From: an uncultured Chloroflexota bacterium
GTDB taxonomy: Bacteria > Chloroflexota > Dehalococcoidia > CAUJGQ01
NCBI GenBank assembly: GCA_937879875.1
Contig: CALFMN010000021.1
Coordinates: forward strand, 62,001-126,000
Direction of reading: 5' to 3'
Length of the DNA stretch: 64,000 bases
Below the pieces are notes generated by a model that saw only the letters and a program-made list of their open reading frames with translations, did not search any database and was not told the origin of the DNA. The position numbers and the translations under genes are program-made. Shown in pieces: positions 53,346-62,120 of this stretch. Every line of letters begins with the position of its first letter. Positions within the stretch are counted from its first letter, which is position 1.

Positions 53346-53984
53346 TCAGCCGGAATGCGGCCGGTCCGCGACGTCGCGGGCGCGAATGCGGTAGGTGCAG
53401 GCGCTGTCGCCGCGCAGCAGGCTGCTGGTGAGGCGGGCGTCGGCGCCGGTCATGCGCTGCACGAAGCCGACCTCGAGTGCGCAGACGGCGCTGTGGCGGC
53501 GGGCGACGTTGGGATACGGGCAGGTGCACTGGCGCAACTGGAACTCGTCGCCCTGCTGCGCGACCTCGACCACGCAGCCTTGCTCGCGCAGCACGTCGGC
53601 GGTGACGGCGACGCGTTCGGCCAGCGCGAGCCCTTCGGTGCGGTCGCTGTAGCGTTCGGCCAGGCGGCTGGAGACGCGGCGCATCAGTCGTTGCAGCGCA
53701 TCGGTGCCGGCCATGGCCCGCACCTCTTCCATCAACAGATTGGCAAGCGTGTCATAGTTGTGTGGATAGAGCGCTTCGCCCTGGGCGCTGAGGCGGTAGA
53801 CGTGCGCCGGGCGGCCGACGTGGCCGCGCTCCTCGTGCGCTTCGACCAACCCGTCGCGTTCGAGCACGGTGAGGTGTTGGCGCACGCCCGTTGCGGTCAG
53901 CGAGAGCAGATCGGTGAAATCGCGCACCGTGCAGGCGCCGTGCCGGTGCAGATGGTCGAGGATTTGCTGCCGCGTCGCCTGCAT
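53346..53984 (-). CDS. SufR-like HTH regulator with Cys cluster
   Basis: This 212-residue regulator has a winged helix (TRQQILDHLHRHGACTVRDF then DLLSLTATGVRQHLTVLERD). A C-terminal domain carries CTCPYPNVARRHSAVCALEV and LLRGDSACTYRI. The four-Cys pattern fits SufR-type regulators that bind an Fe-S cluster and control Fe-S assembly genes. No suf genes are adjacent. It converges on the PD40 gene with 12 bases between the stops. Confidence 0.85.
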   Translation of the reverse strand: MQATRQQILDHLHRHGACTVRDFTDLLSLTATGVRQHLTVLERDGLVEAHEERGHVGRPAHVYRLSAQGEALYPHNYDTLANLLMEEVRAMAGTDALQRLMRRVSSRLAERYSDRTEGLALAERVAVTADVLREQGCVVEVAQQGDEFQLRQCTCPYPNVARRHSAVCALEVGFVQRMTGADARLTSSLLRGDSACTYRIRARDVADRPHSG

Positions 53985-54077
53985 CGTTCGGCCCTTCGCA
54001 TGCAGCGCCAGCGCCGGCGGCCGGCGCCTCCACATACCATGCTAGCACAGCGCGCAGGCGCTGAAGCCGGCGCGCGA

Positions 54078-54107
54078 TTGAGCCAGGGCCGCGGCTCTCC
54101 CTATACT
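54078..54107 (+). promoter_or_regulatory. Sigma-70-type promoter
   Basis: TTGAGC (54078-54083) and TATACT (54102-54107) are separated by 18 bases, 21 bases before the ATG of the hypothetical gene at 54129. Confidence 0.6.
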
Positions 54108-54128
54108 GCGGCCTGAAGGATGGCCCAT

Positions 54129-54533
54129 ATGGCGGATTTGGAGATCGACCCGCTCGCCCGCAAAGCGCAGGCCGACCTGATCGTCGAGCGCGCCGCCGCG
54201 CAGCTACGCCGCCTGGTCGAAGACCTGGCCGCGCAGTTACGGCCGTTTCCGCCCTTTCCCGGCGCCTTCTTTACGAACGCGATCGAAGTCGAGCCGGACG
54301 CGGCCGGCAGCGCCGAGCGCGGCTGCGTGGTCGTCACCGAGGACGGCACGCTGCAGGAACTGGTGATCGGCGTCGAATTCGACAGCCCGGAGGCGCTGAT
54401 CGACCCCGTGGCGGCGCGCAAGGAAGAGTTGCGGGCGCTGGATCTGCACCCGCGCGACTATGTCGTTTACGCCTACAACGCCGTGACGGCGCTCAGCGAG
54501 CAGTTGCTCGAACGCGCCGAGCAGAATCTGTGA
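54129..54533 (+). CDS. Hypothetical protein, translationally coupled to a TPR protein
   Basis: This 134-residue protein has a helical start (DPLARKAQADLIVERAAAQL), a central acidic beta region (CVVVTEDGTLQELVIGVEFD) and a helical end with YVVYAYNAVTALSEQLLERA. No family is recognised. GAAGGA precedes ATG 54129 and a good promoter lies upstream. Its TGA overlaps the GTG of the next gene (GTGA), so the two are almost certainly co-translated. Confidence 0.7.
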   Translation: MADLEIDPLARKAQADLIVERAAAQLRRLVEDLAAQLRPFPPFPGAFFTNAIEVEPDAAGSAERGCVVVTEDGTLQELVIGVEFDSPEALIDPVAARKEELRALDLHPRDYVVYAYNAVTALSEQLLERAEQNL

Positions 54534-55462
54534 GCCGCCGTGATCTCGCCCTGGCGTTGGCCGCCGCCGCGGCGCAGGGCGTCGCCTTCGCCGTGGTCGC
54601 CCGGCTGCTGCAACGCCGTGCGCCGCAAAGCGCCGCGCTTCCCGAACTGCTGGACGCCCGCATAGGGCGCGTCGAGCAGCGGCTGGAGGCGATCGAGCAA
54701 CGAGCGACCGCGCCAGCGCCGAAGGTCGCGGAGAGCCTCGTACCGGCGCGCGAAAGCTTCGCGTCGTTACCGCCTCCCGAGACGCTTGCCGCCGCTGATC
54801 CCGGCGGCATAGAAACGCCCTTTCCGCGGCCGCGCGGCGCCGAGTCGTATCTCGAAGAGGGCACGGTCTATTTCGCCGTCGGGCAATTCGAGCGGGCCGA
54901 AGAGCGGTTCAGCCGCGCCCTGCAAACCGAGCCGCTGCTGGGCAGCGCCTACTACAACCGCGGCCTCGCGCTGGCTCGCATGGGCCGCATCGGCGAGGCG
55001 CTGGCCGACTACGATCGCGCGGCCACGCTGCTGCCCGACGACCCCGATGTGTTCAACAACCGCGGCCTGATGCGCTGCGCCCGCGGCGAGTTTGCGGCGG
55101 CGCTGGCCGATTTCCGCCGTGCGCTGGCGCTGGCGCCGGAGGATGGGTTGATTCGCCTCAACCTGGGCCTCACCCTGATCGAAACCGGCGACGCCGGGGC
55201 CGCGCTCGTCGAGTTTGAACGGGCGCGGGCGAGCGACGCGGCGGAGTCCTCCGCCCGCTACGGCGCGGCGATCGCGCTGGCCGCGCTCGGCCGAGTGGGC
55301 GGCGCCGCCGGCGAGCTTGCCGCCGCGCTTGTCGCCGATCCGGCGCTGGCAGAGTCCGCGCGTACGGAGCCGCGCCTGGCGCCCGTGCGCGGCGATGCGC
55401 GGGTGCAGACGCTGCTCGACGGTGGGCCGGCGGGCGCTGCCCACGCTCGGGCACTTGATTAG
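54530..55462 (+). CDS. Membrane-anchored TPR protein
   Basis: This 310-residue protein has a short N-terminal hydrophobic helix (LALALAAAAAQGVAFAVVAR), a coiled-coil-like segment (ARIGRVEQRLEAIEQRA) and about four tetratricopeptide repeats (YLEEGTVYFAVGQFERAEER, AYYNRGLALARMGRIGEALA, VFNNRGLMRCARGEFAAALA). These form a scaffold for protein contacts. GTG 54530 overlaps the upstream stop by four bases. Confidence 0.8.
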   Translation: MSRRDLALALAAAAAQGVAFAVVARLLQRRAPQSAALPELLDARIGRVEQRLEAIEQRATAPAPKVAESLVPARESFASLPPPETLAAADPGGIETPFPRPRGAESYLEEGTVYFAVGQFERAEERFSRALQTEPLLGSAYYNRGLALARMGRIGEALADYDRAATLLPDDPDVFNNRGLMRCARGEFAAALADFRRALALAPEDGLIRLNLGLTLIETGDAGAALVEFERARASDAAESSARYGAAIALAALGRVGGAAGELAAALVADPALAESARTEPRLAPVRGDARVQTLLDGGPAGAAHARALD

Positions 55463-55687
55463 CTAACGGTCGTCACGCCTAAGATGTTATGAGAATGTTG
55501 CGCCGCGGCGCGGGAGGTGATCCGGGCAGACCGCTCGCGCCGACGCGCGGGGCGCGCCGACAGAGTGCAGAGCCGCACCCCACGGGCGCAGAACGCCCAG
55601 CCCATACGTCGACCGCGGCAACGCGCCGCCCCCTCCGGCGTCCGAAGACCGTACTTCAGCGCCGTTCGAGCACGGAGGAACACGGCC

Positions 55688-56866
55688 ATGCAGTTCCGCC
55701 TTCCCCAGATCACGAAGCCGCGCCTGCCGTTCGCCGCGTTCACGCTGGCGGCGCTGGCGGGCCTCACGCTCGCTTGCAGCAGCAGTAACAACAACTCGAA
55801 CAAGAACAACACCGCCGCCACGAAGGCGCCCGCCGCGGTCACAACGGTCGCCGCCGGCTCGCCCACCGCCGCAACGGCGAAGAGCGCTACGGCCGCCGCA
55901 GCGCCGTCGCCTTCTGAGGTGCTTCCGGTCGGTGTGATCAACGGAAGTCCGACCGCCGCGGCAACCGGCGCCCTGCCGGCCCTGCCCGCGGGCGGCAACG
56001 ACGATCCGAAGTCGCTGGTGATGGCGTTCGTGCCATCGCGCGACGTGAGCGTGATTCAGCTCAGCGCGGATAAGATCGCCGCCTATCTCAGCAAGGAGCT
56101 GAACCGGCCGGTCAAATCGGTCACGCTGGCCAGCTATGCCGCCGTCACGCAGGCGCTCACCTCGAAGACCGCCGATATCGGCTGGGTCGGGCCGCTTGAC
56201 TATCTGATCGGCCACGAGCAGAACGGCTCCTATCCCGTGACCTGCTCGCTGCGGCCGGGCGACACGCCGGGCTCGCTGGTGCCTGGCTACAAGGCGTTCA
56301 TCATCACGAAGACGGACAGCGGCATTAATACGCTCGCGGACCTGAAGGGCAAGAGCTTCGCCTTCGGCGATACGACCTCGACCTCAAGCAGCCTCGTGCC
56401 GAAGGGCGCCCTGATGAAGGCCGGCGTTAATCCGGACAAGGATCTGAAGTCGGTCAACATCTCGAACCAGAGCGCGATCGCGGTCGCGGTCTACCAGGGC
56501 AAGGCGGACGCCGGCGCGATCTACAACGACGCCCGCACGAACAAGGAAGTGACCGACCAATACCCCGATATCCTGCAAAAGACGAAGGTGATCTACACCT
56601 CCGACCTGATCCCCTGCGACCCGCAGATCGTGCGCAAGGATCTGACGCAGGCGCTCGCCGGCCAGATCCGCGCGGCGTTGCTCAAGTACTCGGGCGACCC
56701 TGAAGGCAAGCAGGTGCTCAACGACCTGTTCAGCATCAGCGCCCTGGGCGCGACCTCCGACAGCGATTACGATGGTCTGCGCAACACCGTAAAGGCCGTG
56801 GCGCCCGATCTGCTGAAGGGCTATCCGAGCCCGACGCCGGCCCCATCCCCGAAGCCGACGCCATAG
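55688..56866 (+). CDS. phnD: Phosphonate-type ABC transporter substrate-binding lipoprotein
   Basis: This 392-residue lipoprotein has a signal with a lipobox (AALAGLTLAC), a low-complexity Asn/Thr/Ala tether and a PhnD-type binding domain. The domain shows LVMAFVPSRDVSVIQLSADK, TADIGWVGPLDYLIG, YKAFIITKTDSGINTLADLK, FAFGDTTSTSSSLVPKGALM and GKADAGAIYNDAR. It should bind phosphonate, phosphite or a related oxyanion outside the cell. It leads the phnD-phnC-phnE cluster. GGAGGA precedes ATG 55688. Confidence 0.9.
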   Translation: MQFRLPQITKPRLPFAAFTLAALAGLTLACSSSNNNSNKNNTAATKAPAAVTTVAAGSPTAATAKSATAAAAPSPSEVLPVGVINGSPTAAATGALPALPAGGNDDPKSLVMAFVPSRDVSVIQLSADKIAAYLSKELNRPVKSVTLASYAAVTQALTSKTADIGWVGPLDYLIGHEQNGSYPVTCSLRPGDTPGSLVPGYKAFIITKTDSGINTLADLKGKSFAFGDTTSTSSSLVPKGALMKAGVNPDKDLKSVNISNQSAIAVAVYQGKADAGAIYNDARTNKEVTDQYPDILQKTKVIYTSDLIPCDPQIVRKDLTQALAGQIRAALLKYSGDPEGKQVLNDLFSISALGATSDSDYDGLRNTVKAVAPDLLKGYPSPTPAPSPKPTP

Positions 56867-56980
56867 GATACGCTGTGCTGGCGGGAGGCGACCCGTGGGA
56901 TCGCCCCCGCCGCCTATACTTACGGTCCGCTTGGCGCCCATCGTTGCGCCGGCGTCTCCGTTCCCTGGCGAGGGCGTCCC

Positions 56981-57754
56981 ATGGTCGATGCCGAGCCTTC
57001 CCATGACGCCCCGTCCGATCCGCAGATCGTCGCGCGCGGCGTGAGCAAGCAGTTTCCCAACGGCGCGCAGGCGCTCAGCGATGTCAGCGTCGACGTGCGG
57101 CCCGGCGAGTTCCTCGCGGTGATCGGCCCTTCCGGCGCGGGCAAGTCCACATTCTTGCGCTGCATCAACGGCCTCGTGCGGCCGAGCGCAGGCACGATCG
57201 CCTTCGAAGGCCGGGATATCTGTCGGGCTCGGGGCGGCGACGTGCGCCGGGCGCGCCGGCAGATGGGCATGATCTTCCAGCAGTTCAACCTGGTGAAGCG
57301 CACCTCCGTCTTGCAGAACGTGCTCTGCGGCCGGCTGGGCTATCAGTCCGGCTGGCGCGCCGTCGTGCCGGTGTTCAAGCAGAGCGATGTCGAGCTGGCG
57401 CTGGCGGCGCTGGAGCGCGTCGGCATCGCCGACAAAGCCTACGTCCGCGCCGACAGTCTCAGCGGCGGCCAGCAGCAGCGCGTTGCCATCGCGCGGGCGC
57501 TGGCGCAGCAGCCGCGGCTGATGCTCGCGGACGAGCCGGTGGCCTCGCTCGATCCCGAAACCTCGATCACCGTGCTGGACGACCTGCGCCGCATCAACCG
57601 CGAGCAAGGGATCACCACGATCGTCAACCTGCACCAGCTCGATTTCGCCCGCGAGTACGCCGACCGCGTGATCGGCTTCAAACAGGGGCGGCTGGTCTTC
57701 GACGGCCTGCCCTCTGAACTGGACCGCGACGTCTATGAGCGAGTCTACCGATAA
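56981..57754 (+). CDS. phnC: Phosphonate-type ABC transporter ATP-binding protein
   Basis: This 257-residue ATPase has Walker A (AVIGPSGAGKSTFLRCINGL), Q-loop (GMIFQQFNLVKRTSVLQNVL), signature SLSGGQQQRVAIARAL, Walker B RLMLADEPVASLDP and the switch His (VNLHQLDFAREYADRVIGFK). The sequence is of the PhnC type. It overlaps phnE by 20 bases and follows phnD by 114 bases that include a possible TATACT box. No C-P lyase genes are present, so the transported anion is open. Confidence 0.93.
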   Translation: MVDAEPSHDAPSDPQIVARGVSKQFPNGAQALSDVSVDVRPGEFLAVIGPSGAGKSTFLRCINGLVRPSAGTIAFEGRDICRARGGDVRRARRQMGMIFQQFNLVKRTSVLQNVLCGRLGYQSGWRAVVPVFKQSDVELALAALERVGIADKAYVRADSLSGGQQQRVAIARALAQQPRLMLADEPVASLDPETSITVLDDLRRINREQGITTIVNLHQLDFAREYADRVIGFKQGRLVFDGLPSELDRDVYERVYR

Positions 57755-59042
57755 CGGCTCAGCGGGTGAGGGCGTCGCCGTGCGGGATGCGGCCGAGGCG
57801 CCATGGCCCGTGTCCGCGCCGGCGATCCGGCCGCAGATCGCCGGCCGCTGGGTGAGCGCCAGGCCGCCGCTGCCTGGCATCGCGCTCGGCGTGCTCACGC
57901 CCACGATCGCTCGGCCGCGTGCCGACGGGCTCCCGCCGCAGCGGCCGCTGGCGTCGGGCGGCACCGTGCTGGTCGCGCAGGCGCTCGTGCCGGGGCTGGG
58001 CTACGCGCTGCTGCGGCGGCCGCTGCGCGGTGCGGTCACGCTCGCCATGTTCGTCCTGGTCGTGCTGGCGCTGTACTGGCAGTTTCCCAAGGACGCGAAG
58101 CAGCCGGGCGCGGCCTGGCTCTGGTTCGGCGCGATCGCGGCCGCGGTCTGGCTGAACCTGCTGTACCGCACCGCGCGCGACATGCAATTCGCCGCGCTCG
58201 CAAGCGAAGACCTCGATTCCGCGGCGATGCAGCAGCGCAGGCACGCGCAGCGGCAGGGCTTCGTCCGCTCGCTGTGCGGACTCAACCTGCTGGCGATCGC
58301 GCTCGTTATCTATGGGCTGAACCGGCTGGCGATCGACGCGGAGGTCGACTTCGCACTGTTCACCAGGCAAAGCAACCTGCACTCGGCCCAGCAGCTCGTC
58401 AGCGGCCTGTTTCACCCGAAGTGGTCGATCGCGGGCAGCACGATCAGCCACTACGCCTGGATCAGCCTGGAGATGGCGATCCTCGGCACCGTGGGCGGAG
58501 CAATCGTCGCCGCGCCCTTCAGCTTTCTCGCCGCGCGCAACCTGATGGGGCGGCATCCGGCGACGCGACCGGTCTACTACGTGATGCGTTTCCTCTTCAG
58601 CTGCATCCGCGCCATCCCCACGCTGATCTGGGGGTTGATCGCGATCTCCTTCACGCTCGGCCACTTTCCCGGCGTGATCGCGCTCAGCATCTTCTCCTTC
58701 GGCCTGCTGGCAAAACTCTATTCGGAGGCGATCGAGGCGATCGACTGGGGCCAGATCGAGGCAGTCACGGCCGCGGGCGCGAATCCGTTGCAGGTGGTGC
58801 TGTTCTCAGTCGTGCCGCAGGTCGTGCCCTACTTCATCTCGTCGACGCTGTACTCGCTGGAGGTCAACGTCCATTCTGCGGTGGTGCTGGGCCTGATCGG
58901 CGCCGGCGGCCTCGGCCTCGTGATCAACGAGTACGTCGGCACCTTCCACTGGAGCGAGGCGTCGATGGTGCTGATCATCACGATCGTCATGACGCTCGCG
59001 ATCGACTACGGCAGCGCCTTCATTCGCAGCCGGGTAGTGTAA
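57735..59042 (+). CDS. phnE: Phosphonate-type ABC transporter permease with N-terminal extension
   Basis: This 435-residue permease contains the conserved PhnE core (about 220-435), including FLFSCIRAIPTLIWGLIAIS and the EAA loop EAIEAIDWGQIEAVTAAGAN. The first ~165 residues are an extra region with two to three membrane helices (LVPGLGYALLRRPLRGAV, LAMFVLVVLALYWQFPKD) not found in standard ~270-residue PhnE. ATG 57735 overlaps the end of phnC by 20 bases. The extension may come from a fused small membrane protein. Confidence 0.88.
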   Translation: MSESTDNGSAGEGVAVRDAAEAPWPVSAPAIRPQIAGRWVSARPPLPGIALGVLTPTIARPRADGLPPQRPLASGGTVLVAQALVPGLGYALLRRPLRGAVTLAMFVLVVLALYWQFPKDAKQPGAAWLWFGAIAAAVWLNLLYRTARDMQFAALASEDLDSAAMQQRRHAQRQGFVRSLCGLNLLAIALVIYGLNRLAIDAEVDFALFTRQSNLHSAQQLVSGLFHPKWSIAGSTISHYAWISLEMAILGTVGGAIVAAPFSFLAARNLMGRHPATRPVYYVMRFLFSCIRAIPTLIWGLIAISFTLGHFPGVIALSIFSFGLLAKLYSEAIEAIDWGQIEAVTAAGANPLQVVLFSVVPQVVPYFISSTLYSLEVNVHSAVVLGLIGAGGLGLVINEYVGTFHWSEASMVLIITIVMTLAIDYGSAFIRSRVV

Positions 59043-59088
59043 GCTCGGCTCTGGTCTGCCGGCACGCGCGGACGCGGAGCACGAACCG

Positions 59089-60321
59089 ATGTCGCTGCCC
59101 GACGCCGATCCGGATCTGCCGCTCAGCGGCCTGCGCGTGATCGACTTCGCCACCACCGTCGCCGGTCCCTCGGCGGCGCGGCATCTCGCCGACTTCGGCG
59201 CGCAGGTGATCAAAGTCGAGTCGCAGGCGCACCCGGACACGCTGCGCGCGGCGACGCCCTTCCCCGAGCGCCAGGCCGGCGTGAACCGCTCCGGCTACTT
59301 CGCCGCCTACAACGCCGGCAAGCTCTCGTTCTCGCTCAACATGCAGAAGCCGGAGGCGCGCGAGATCGTGCGGCGGCTGGTGGAGCGCAGCGACGTGCTG
59401 ATCGAGGCGTTCGTGCCTGGCGTGATGGCACGCTGGGGTCTGACCTACGAACAGATCGGCGCCTGGAACCCACGCATAATCATGGCCAGCCACTGCCTGC
59501 AAGGGCAGACGGGGCCGCACGCGCAGCACCGCGGCTACGGCCAGATCGCCGGCGCGATGAGCGGCTGGTACGACCTCACCGGGCTGGAGGGCGGCGAGCC
59601 GCTCGGCCCGTACTCCGCCTACACCGACTTCGTCTCCTGGCCGTTCCTGCTCTCCGCCATCCTCGTGGCGCTGGACGTGCGCGACGGCACCGGTCGCGGC
59701 CAATATATCGACCACGCGCAGCTCGAAAGCTCGATCCACTTTCTCGCCGCGCCGCTGCTGGATCTGCAGATCAATGGCCGCGAGCTGACGCGCCGCGGCA
59801 ACCGCGAGGACTATGTCTGCCCGAACAACGTCTATCAGTGCGCCGGCGACGACCGCTGGATCGCGATCACCGTCGATTCCGACGCGGCCTGGACCGCGCT
59901 GTGCGAAGCGTTGGGCCATGCCGAGGCGGGCAGCGAGGCGCGCTTTGCCACGCTCGCCGGGCGCAAGGCGCACGAGGCCGAGATCGATGCGTTGATCACG
60001 GGCTGGGTGGCCGGCGCGGAGCCGTTCGCGCTGGCCGAACGGCTGCAAGGTGCGGGTGTCGCGGCCGGCGTGGTGGAGCGGGCAGAGGATCTGTTTGCCG
60101 ACCCGCAGTTGCAGCACCGCGGCTTTTTCACGCGGCTGCCGCACGCGGAGATCGGCGAGCACGCCGTGCTGACGCAGAGCTTCCGCATCGACGGCTGGCG
60201 GCCCGGTCCGGCGCGGGCCGCGCCGTTGCTTGGCGAACACACGCACGCGATCTGCAGCGAACTGCTGGAGCTGAACGAGGCTGAGATCGCCCGGTTCGCG
60301 GCGGCGGGCGTGTTCGAATAA
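59089..60321 (+). CDS. CaiB/BaiF (family III) CoA-transferase
   Basis: This 410-residue enzyme begins LSGLRVIDFATTVAGPSAAR and has DFGAQVIKVESQAHPDTLRA, LSFSLNMQKPEAREIVRRLV and SDVLIEAFVPGVMARWGLTY, the family III fold. The catalytic Asp expected after the LxxYD region sits near SGWYDLTGLEGG. It moves CoA between acids. It is followed 20 bases later by an enoyl-CoA hydratase gene, and the pair may activate and process a CoA ester. The substrate is unknown. Confidence 0.9.
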   Translation: MSLPDADPDLPLSGLRVIDFATTVAGPSAARHLADFGAQVIKVESQAHPDTLRAATPFPERQAGVNRSGYFAAYNAGKLSFSLNMQKPEAREIVRRLVERSDVLIEAFVPGVMARWGLTYEQIGAWNPRIIMASHCLQGQTGPHAQHRGYGQIAGAMSGWYDLTGLEGGEPLGPYSAYTDFVSWPFLLSAILVALDVRDGTGRGQYIDHAQLESSIHFLAAPLLDLQINGRELTRRGNREDYVCPNNVYQCAGDDRWIAITVDSDAAWTALCEALGHAEAGSEARFATLAGRKAHEAEIDALITGWVAGAEPFALAERLQGAGVAAGVVERAEDLFADPQLQHRGFFTRLPHAEIGEHAVLTQSFRIDGWRPGPARAAPLLGEHTHAICSELLELNEAEIARFAAAGVFE

Positions 60322-60341
60322 ACGACGCGCAGGAGCGATCG

Positions 60342-61178
60342 ATGTACCAGGAGATCCTGTTCGAGGTTGAGGATCCGGTCGCCACGATCACGCTGAACCA
60401 CCCGGAGAAGCTGAACGCGCTGACCTCGCGCATGCAGCAGGAGCTGCGCCACGCGCTCGGCGAGGCCGAGCGCCGGGCGGACGTGGTCGGCATTGTGATT
60501 ACGGGCGCGGGGCGCGGCTTCTGCGCCGGCGCCGACATGGGCGAGCTGCGCGTGATTCAAGCCGCCGGCTCGATCGCGGCGGCGGAGACGAAGACCGAGT
60601 TCGCCAGCGCGCGTGCGGGCGATCCGGCGATGGGCCCGGACTACACGCGCGTCTTCACCTATCTCCTGACCGTGCGCAAGCCGATCATCGCTGCGATCAA
60701 CGGTCCCTGCGCGGGCCTCGGCTTCTCGCTGGTGATGTTCTGCGACCTGCGCTTCGCCGCCGAAGATGCGTTGATTACCACGGCCTACGCGCAGCGCGGT
60801 CTCGTCGCCGAGCACGGGACGAGCTGGATGCTGCCACGGCTGATCGGCCCGGCGCGGGCGCTGGACGTGCTTTGGAGCGGGCGTCGCTTCGATGGGCGCG
60901 AGGCGCTGCAACTGGGCATCGCCAACGCCGCCGTGCCGCGCGAGCGGCTGCTGGTCGAGACGCAGGAGTACGTGCGCACGCTGGCAGCCACCAGTTCGCC
61001 GGCGTCGCTGATGCAGATGAAGCGCCAGGTCTACCGCCATCTGATGCTGCCGCTGGGCGAGGCGATGGACGAAACGCAGGCGCTGATGGACGCGAGCGTG
61101 ACACGGCCGGACTTCAACGAAGGGCTCGCCTCGTTCGCGGAGCGCCGGGCGCCGCGCTTCGGCCGCGTGCAGGGCTGA
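60342..61178 (+). CDS. Enoyl-CoA hydratase/isomerase
   Basis: This 278-residue crotonase-fold enzyme has VATITLNHPEKLNALTSRMQ, VIVTGAGRGFCAGADMGEL-like sequence around residue 60, INGPCAGLGFSLVMFCDLRF (oxyanion hole) and RLIGPARALDVLWSGRRFDG. The second catalytic Glu position has EHGTSW, as in hydratases. It forms an operon with the upstream CoA-transferase. It should hydrate or isomerise an unsaturated acyl-CoA. Confidence 0.92.
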   Translation: MYQEILFEVEDPVATITLNHPEKLNALTSRMQQELRHALGEAERRADVVGIVITGAGRGFCAGADMGELRVIQAAGSIAAAETKTEFASARAGDPAMGPDYTRVFTYLLTVRKPIIAAINGPCAGLGFSLVMFCDLRFAAEDALITTAYAQRGLVAEHGTSWMLPRLIGPARALDVLWSGRRFDGREALQLGIANAAVPRERLLVETQEYVRTLAATSSPASLMQMKRQVYRHLMLPLGEAMDETQALMDASVTRPDFNEGLASFAERRAPRFGRVQG

Positions 61179-61198
61179 GGCGGGCGATCCGCGGCGTT

Positions 61199-61423
61199 CG
61201 GCCCTCACCCCCGTCCCCTCTCCCAATCGTCCAGATCGCGCGGAGCGCGATGTCAGATGGCGAGGGGCGATCCTGGGTTGCTAACGCGAGAGGGCGTCGG
61301 GTTAACCGAAGGTTGATTGGAACGCTTCAGGCAGGATCGTCTCCTTCTCCCAGGATTGGGAGCCAGAGCGTAGCGCAACCGTCGGAGACGTTCAAAGCAC
61401 AGGAGAGGATGAGGGCCGAACGC
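61199..61423. repeat. Family B inverted-repeat element, copy B5 (divergent, longer)
   Basis: GGCCCTCACCCCCGTCCCCT and TCTCCCAATC at the left mirror CTCCCAGGATTGGGAG and GAGGATGAGGGCC at the right. Inserts such as AGATCGCGCGGAGCGCGAT lengthen it to about 225 bp. It lies between the hydratase gene and the convergent ArsR gene. Confidence 0.8.
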
Positions 61424-61480
61424 CGCGAACGGGCGCCATGGTCGTGATGCGTCAAACGTGAGCTGCGGCGGTCTGCCCGG

Positions 61481-61873
61481 TTAGTGCGCGTGCGCCAGCT
61501 CGGGCGCGACGAGGTGCTCTTCAAGATGCGTGGCCGGCTCGCCGGGGAATGTCTCGCTCGAACCGGGCTTCGGCAGCGATCGCAGCACGGAGTCGAGCAG
61601 GCCGGGAAAGCGGGTGTCGAGGTCATCGCAGCGCAGGGCATACAGCCGCGTCGTGCCTTCGACACGAACCGAGACGATCCCTGCCTGCCGCAGCACCTTC
61701 AGGTGGTGTGAGAGCGTCGGCTTGGGGATGGGAATGCCCAGCTCGCCGCAGGGCCGCAGGCTGGTTTGCAGCGCAAGCTGCTGCACCACGCGCAGACGCA
61801 CCGGATCGCTCAGCGCATACAGCACGTCGGTCAGCGAGAGATGTTCGCAAGCAGGATGGAACAGCGTTCGCAT
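61481..61873 (-). CDS. ArsR-family transcriptional regulator
   Basis: This 130-residue regulator shows DVLYALSDPVRLRVVQQLAL then KPTLSHHLKVLRQAGIVSVR and VEGTTRLYALR, a full winged helix. The N- and C-termini have several His (HPACEH, HLEEHLVAPELAHAH), which could bind metal. It is divergent to the diguanylate cyclase gene, with 247 bases between. Confidence 0.87.
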   Translation of the reverse strand: MRTLFHPACEHLSLTDVLYALSDPVRLRVVQQLALQTSLRPCGELGIPIPKPTLSHHLKVLRQAGIVSVRVEGTTRLYALRCDDLDTRFPGLLDSVLRSLPKPGSSETFPGEPATHLEEHLVAPELAHAH

Positions 61874-62120
61874 GCCTGCATTCTGGCACGTTACCTCGCG
61901 TTCCTCAAATATGCCCGTCCTACGCAGTGCCGCCCGCCCGTTCTGGAGTCACGAAATGGTAACGACTCGCCGGTCGCGCGATCCGCGCAACGCCGCCGGG
62001 CGTACCCCGATCAGGACGATCCCTTCAGCCCTCGATCCGCGCGCCGATAACTCATGCGTAGCGCCGCAGAACCGCGGGACGCCAGGGCGGCCGGAATCCT
62101 GCTCTCCGGGAGTACCAGCC

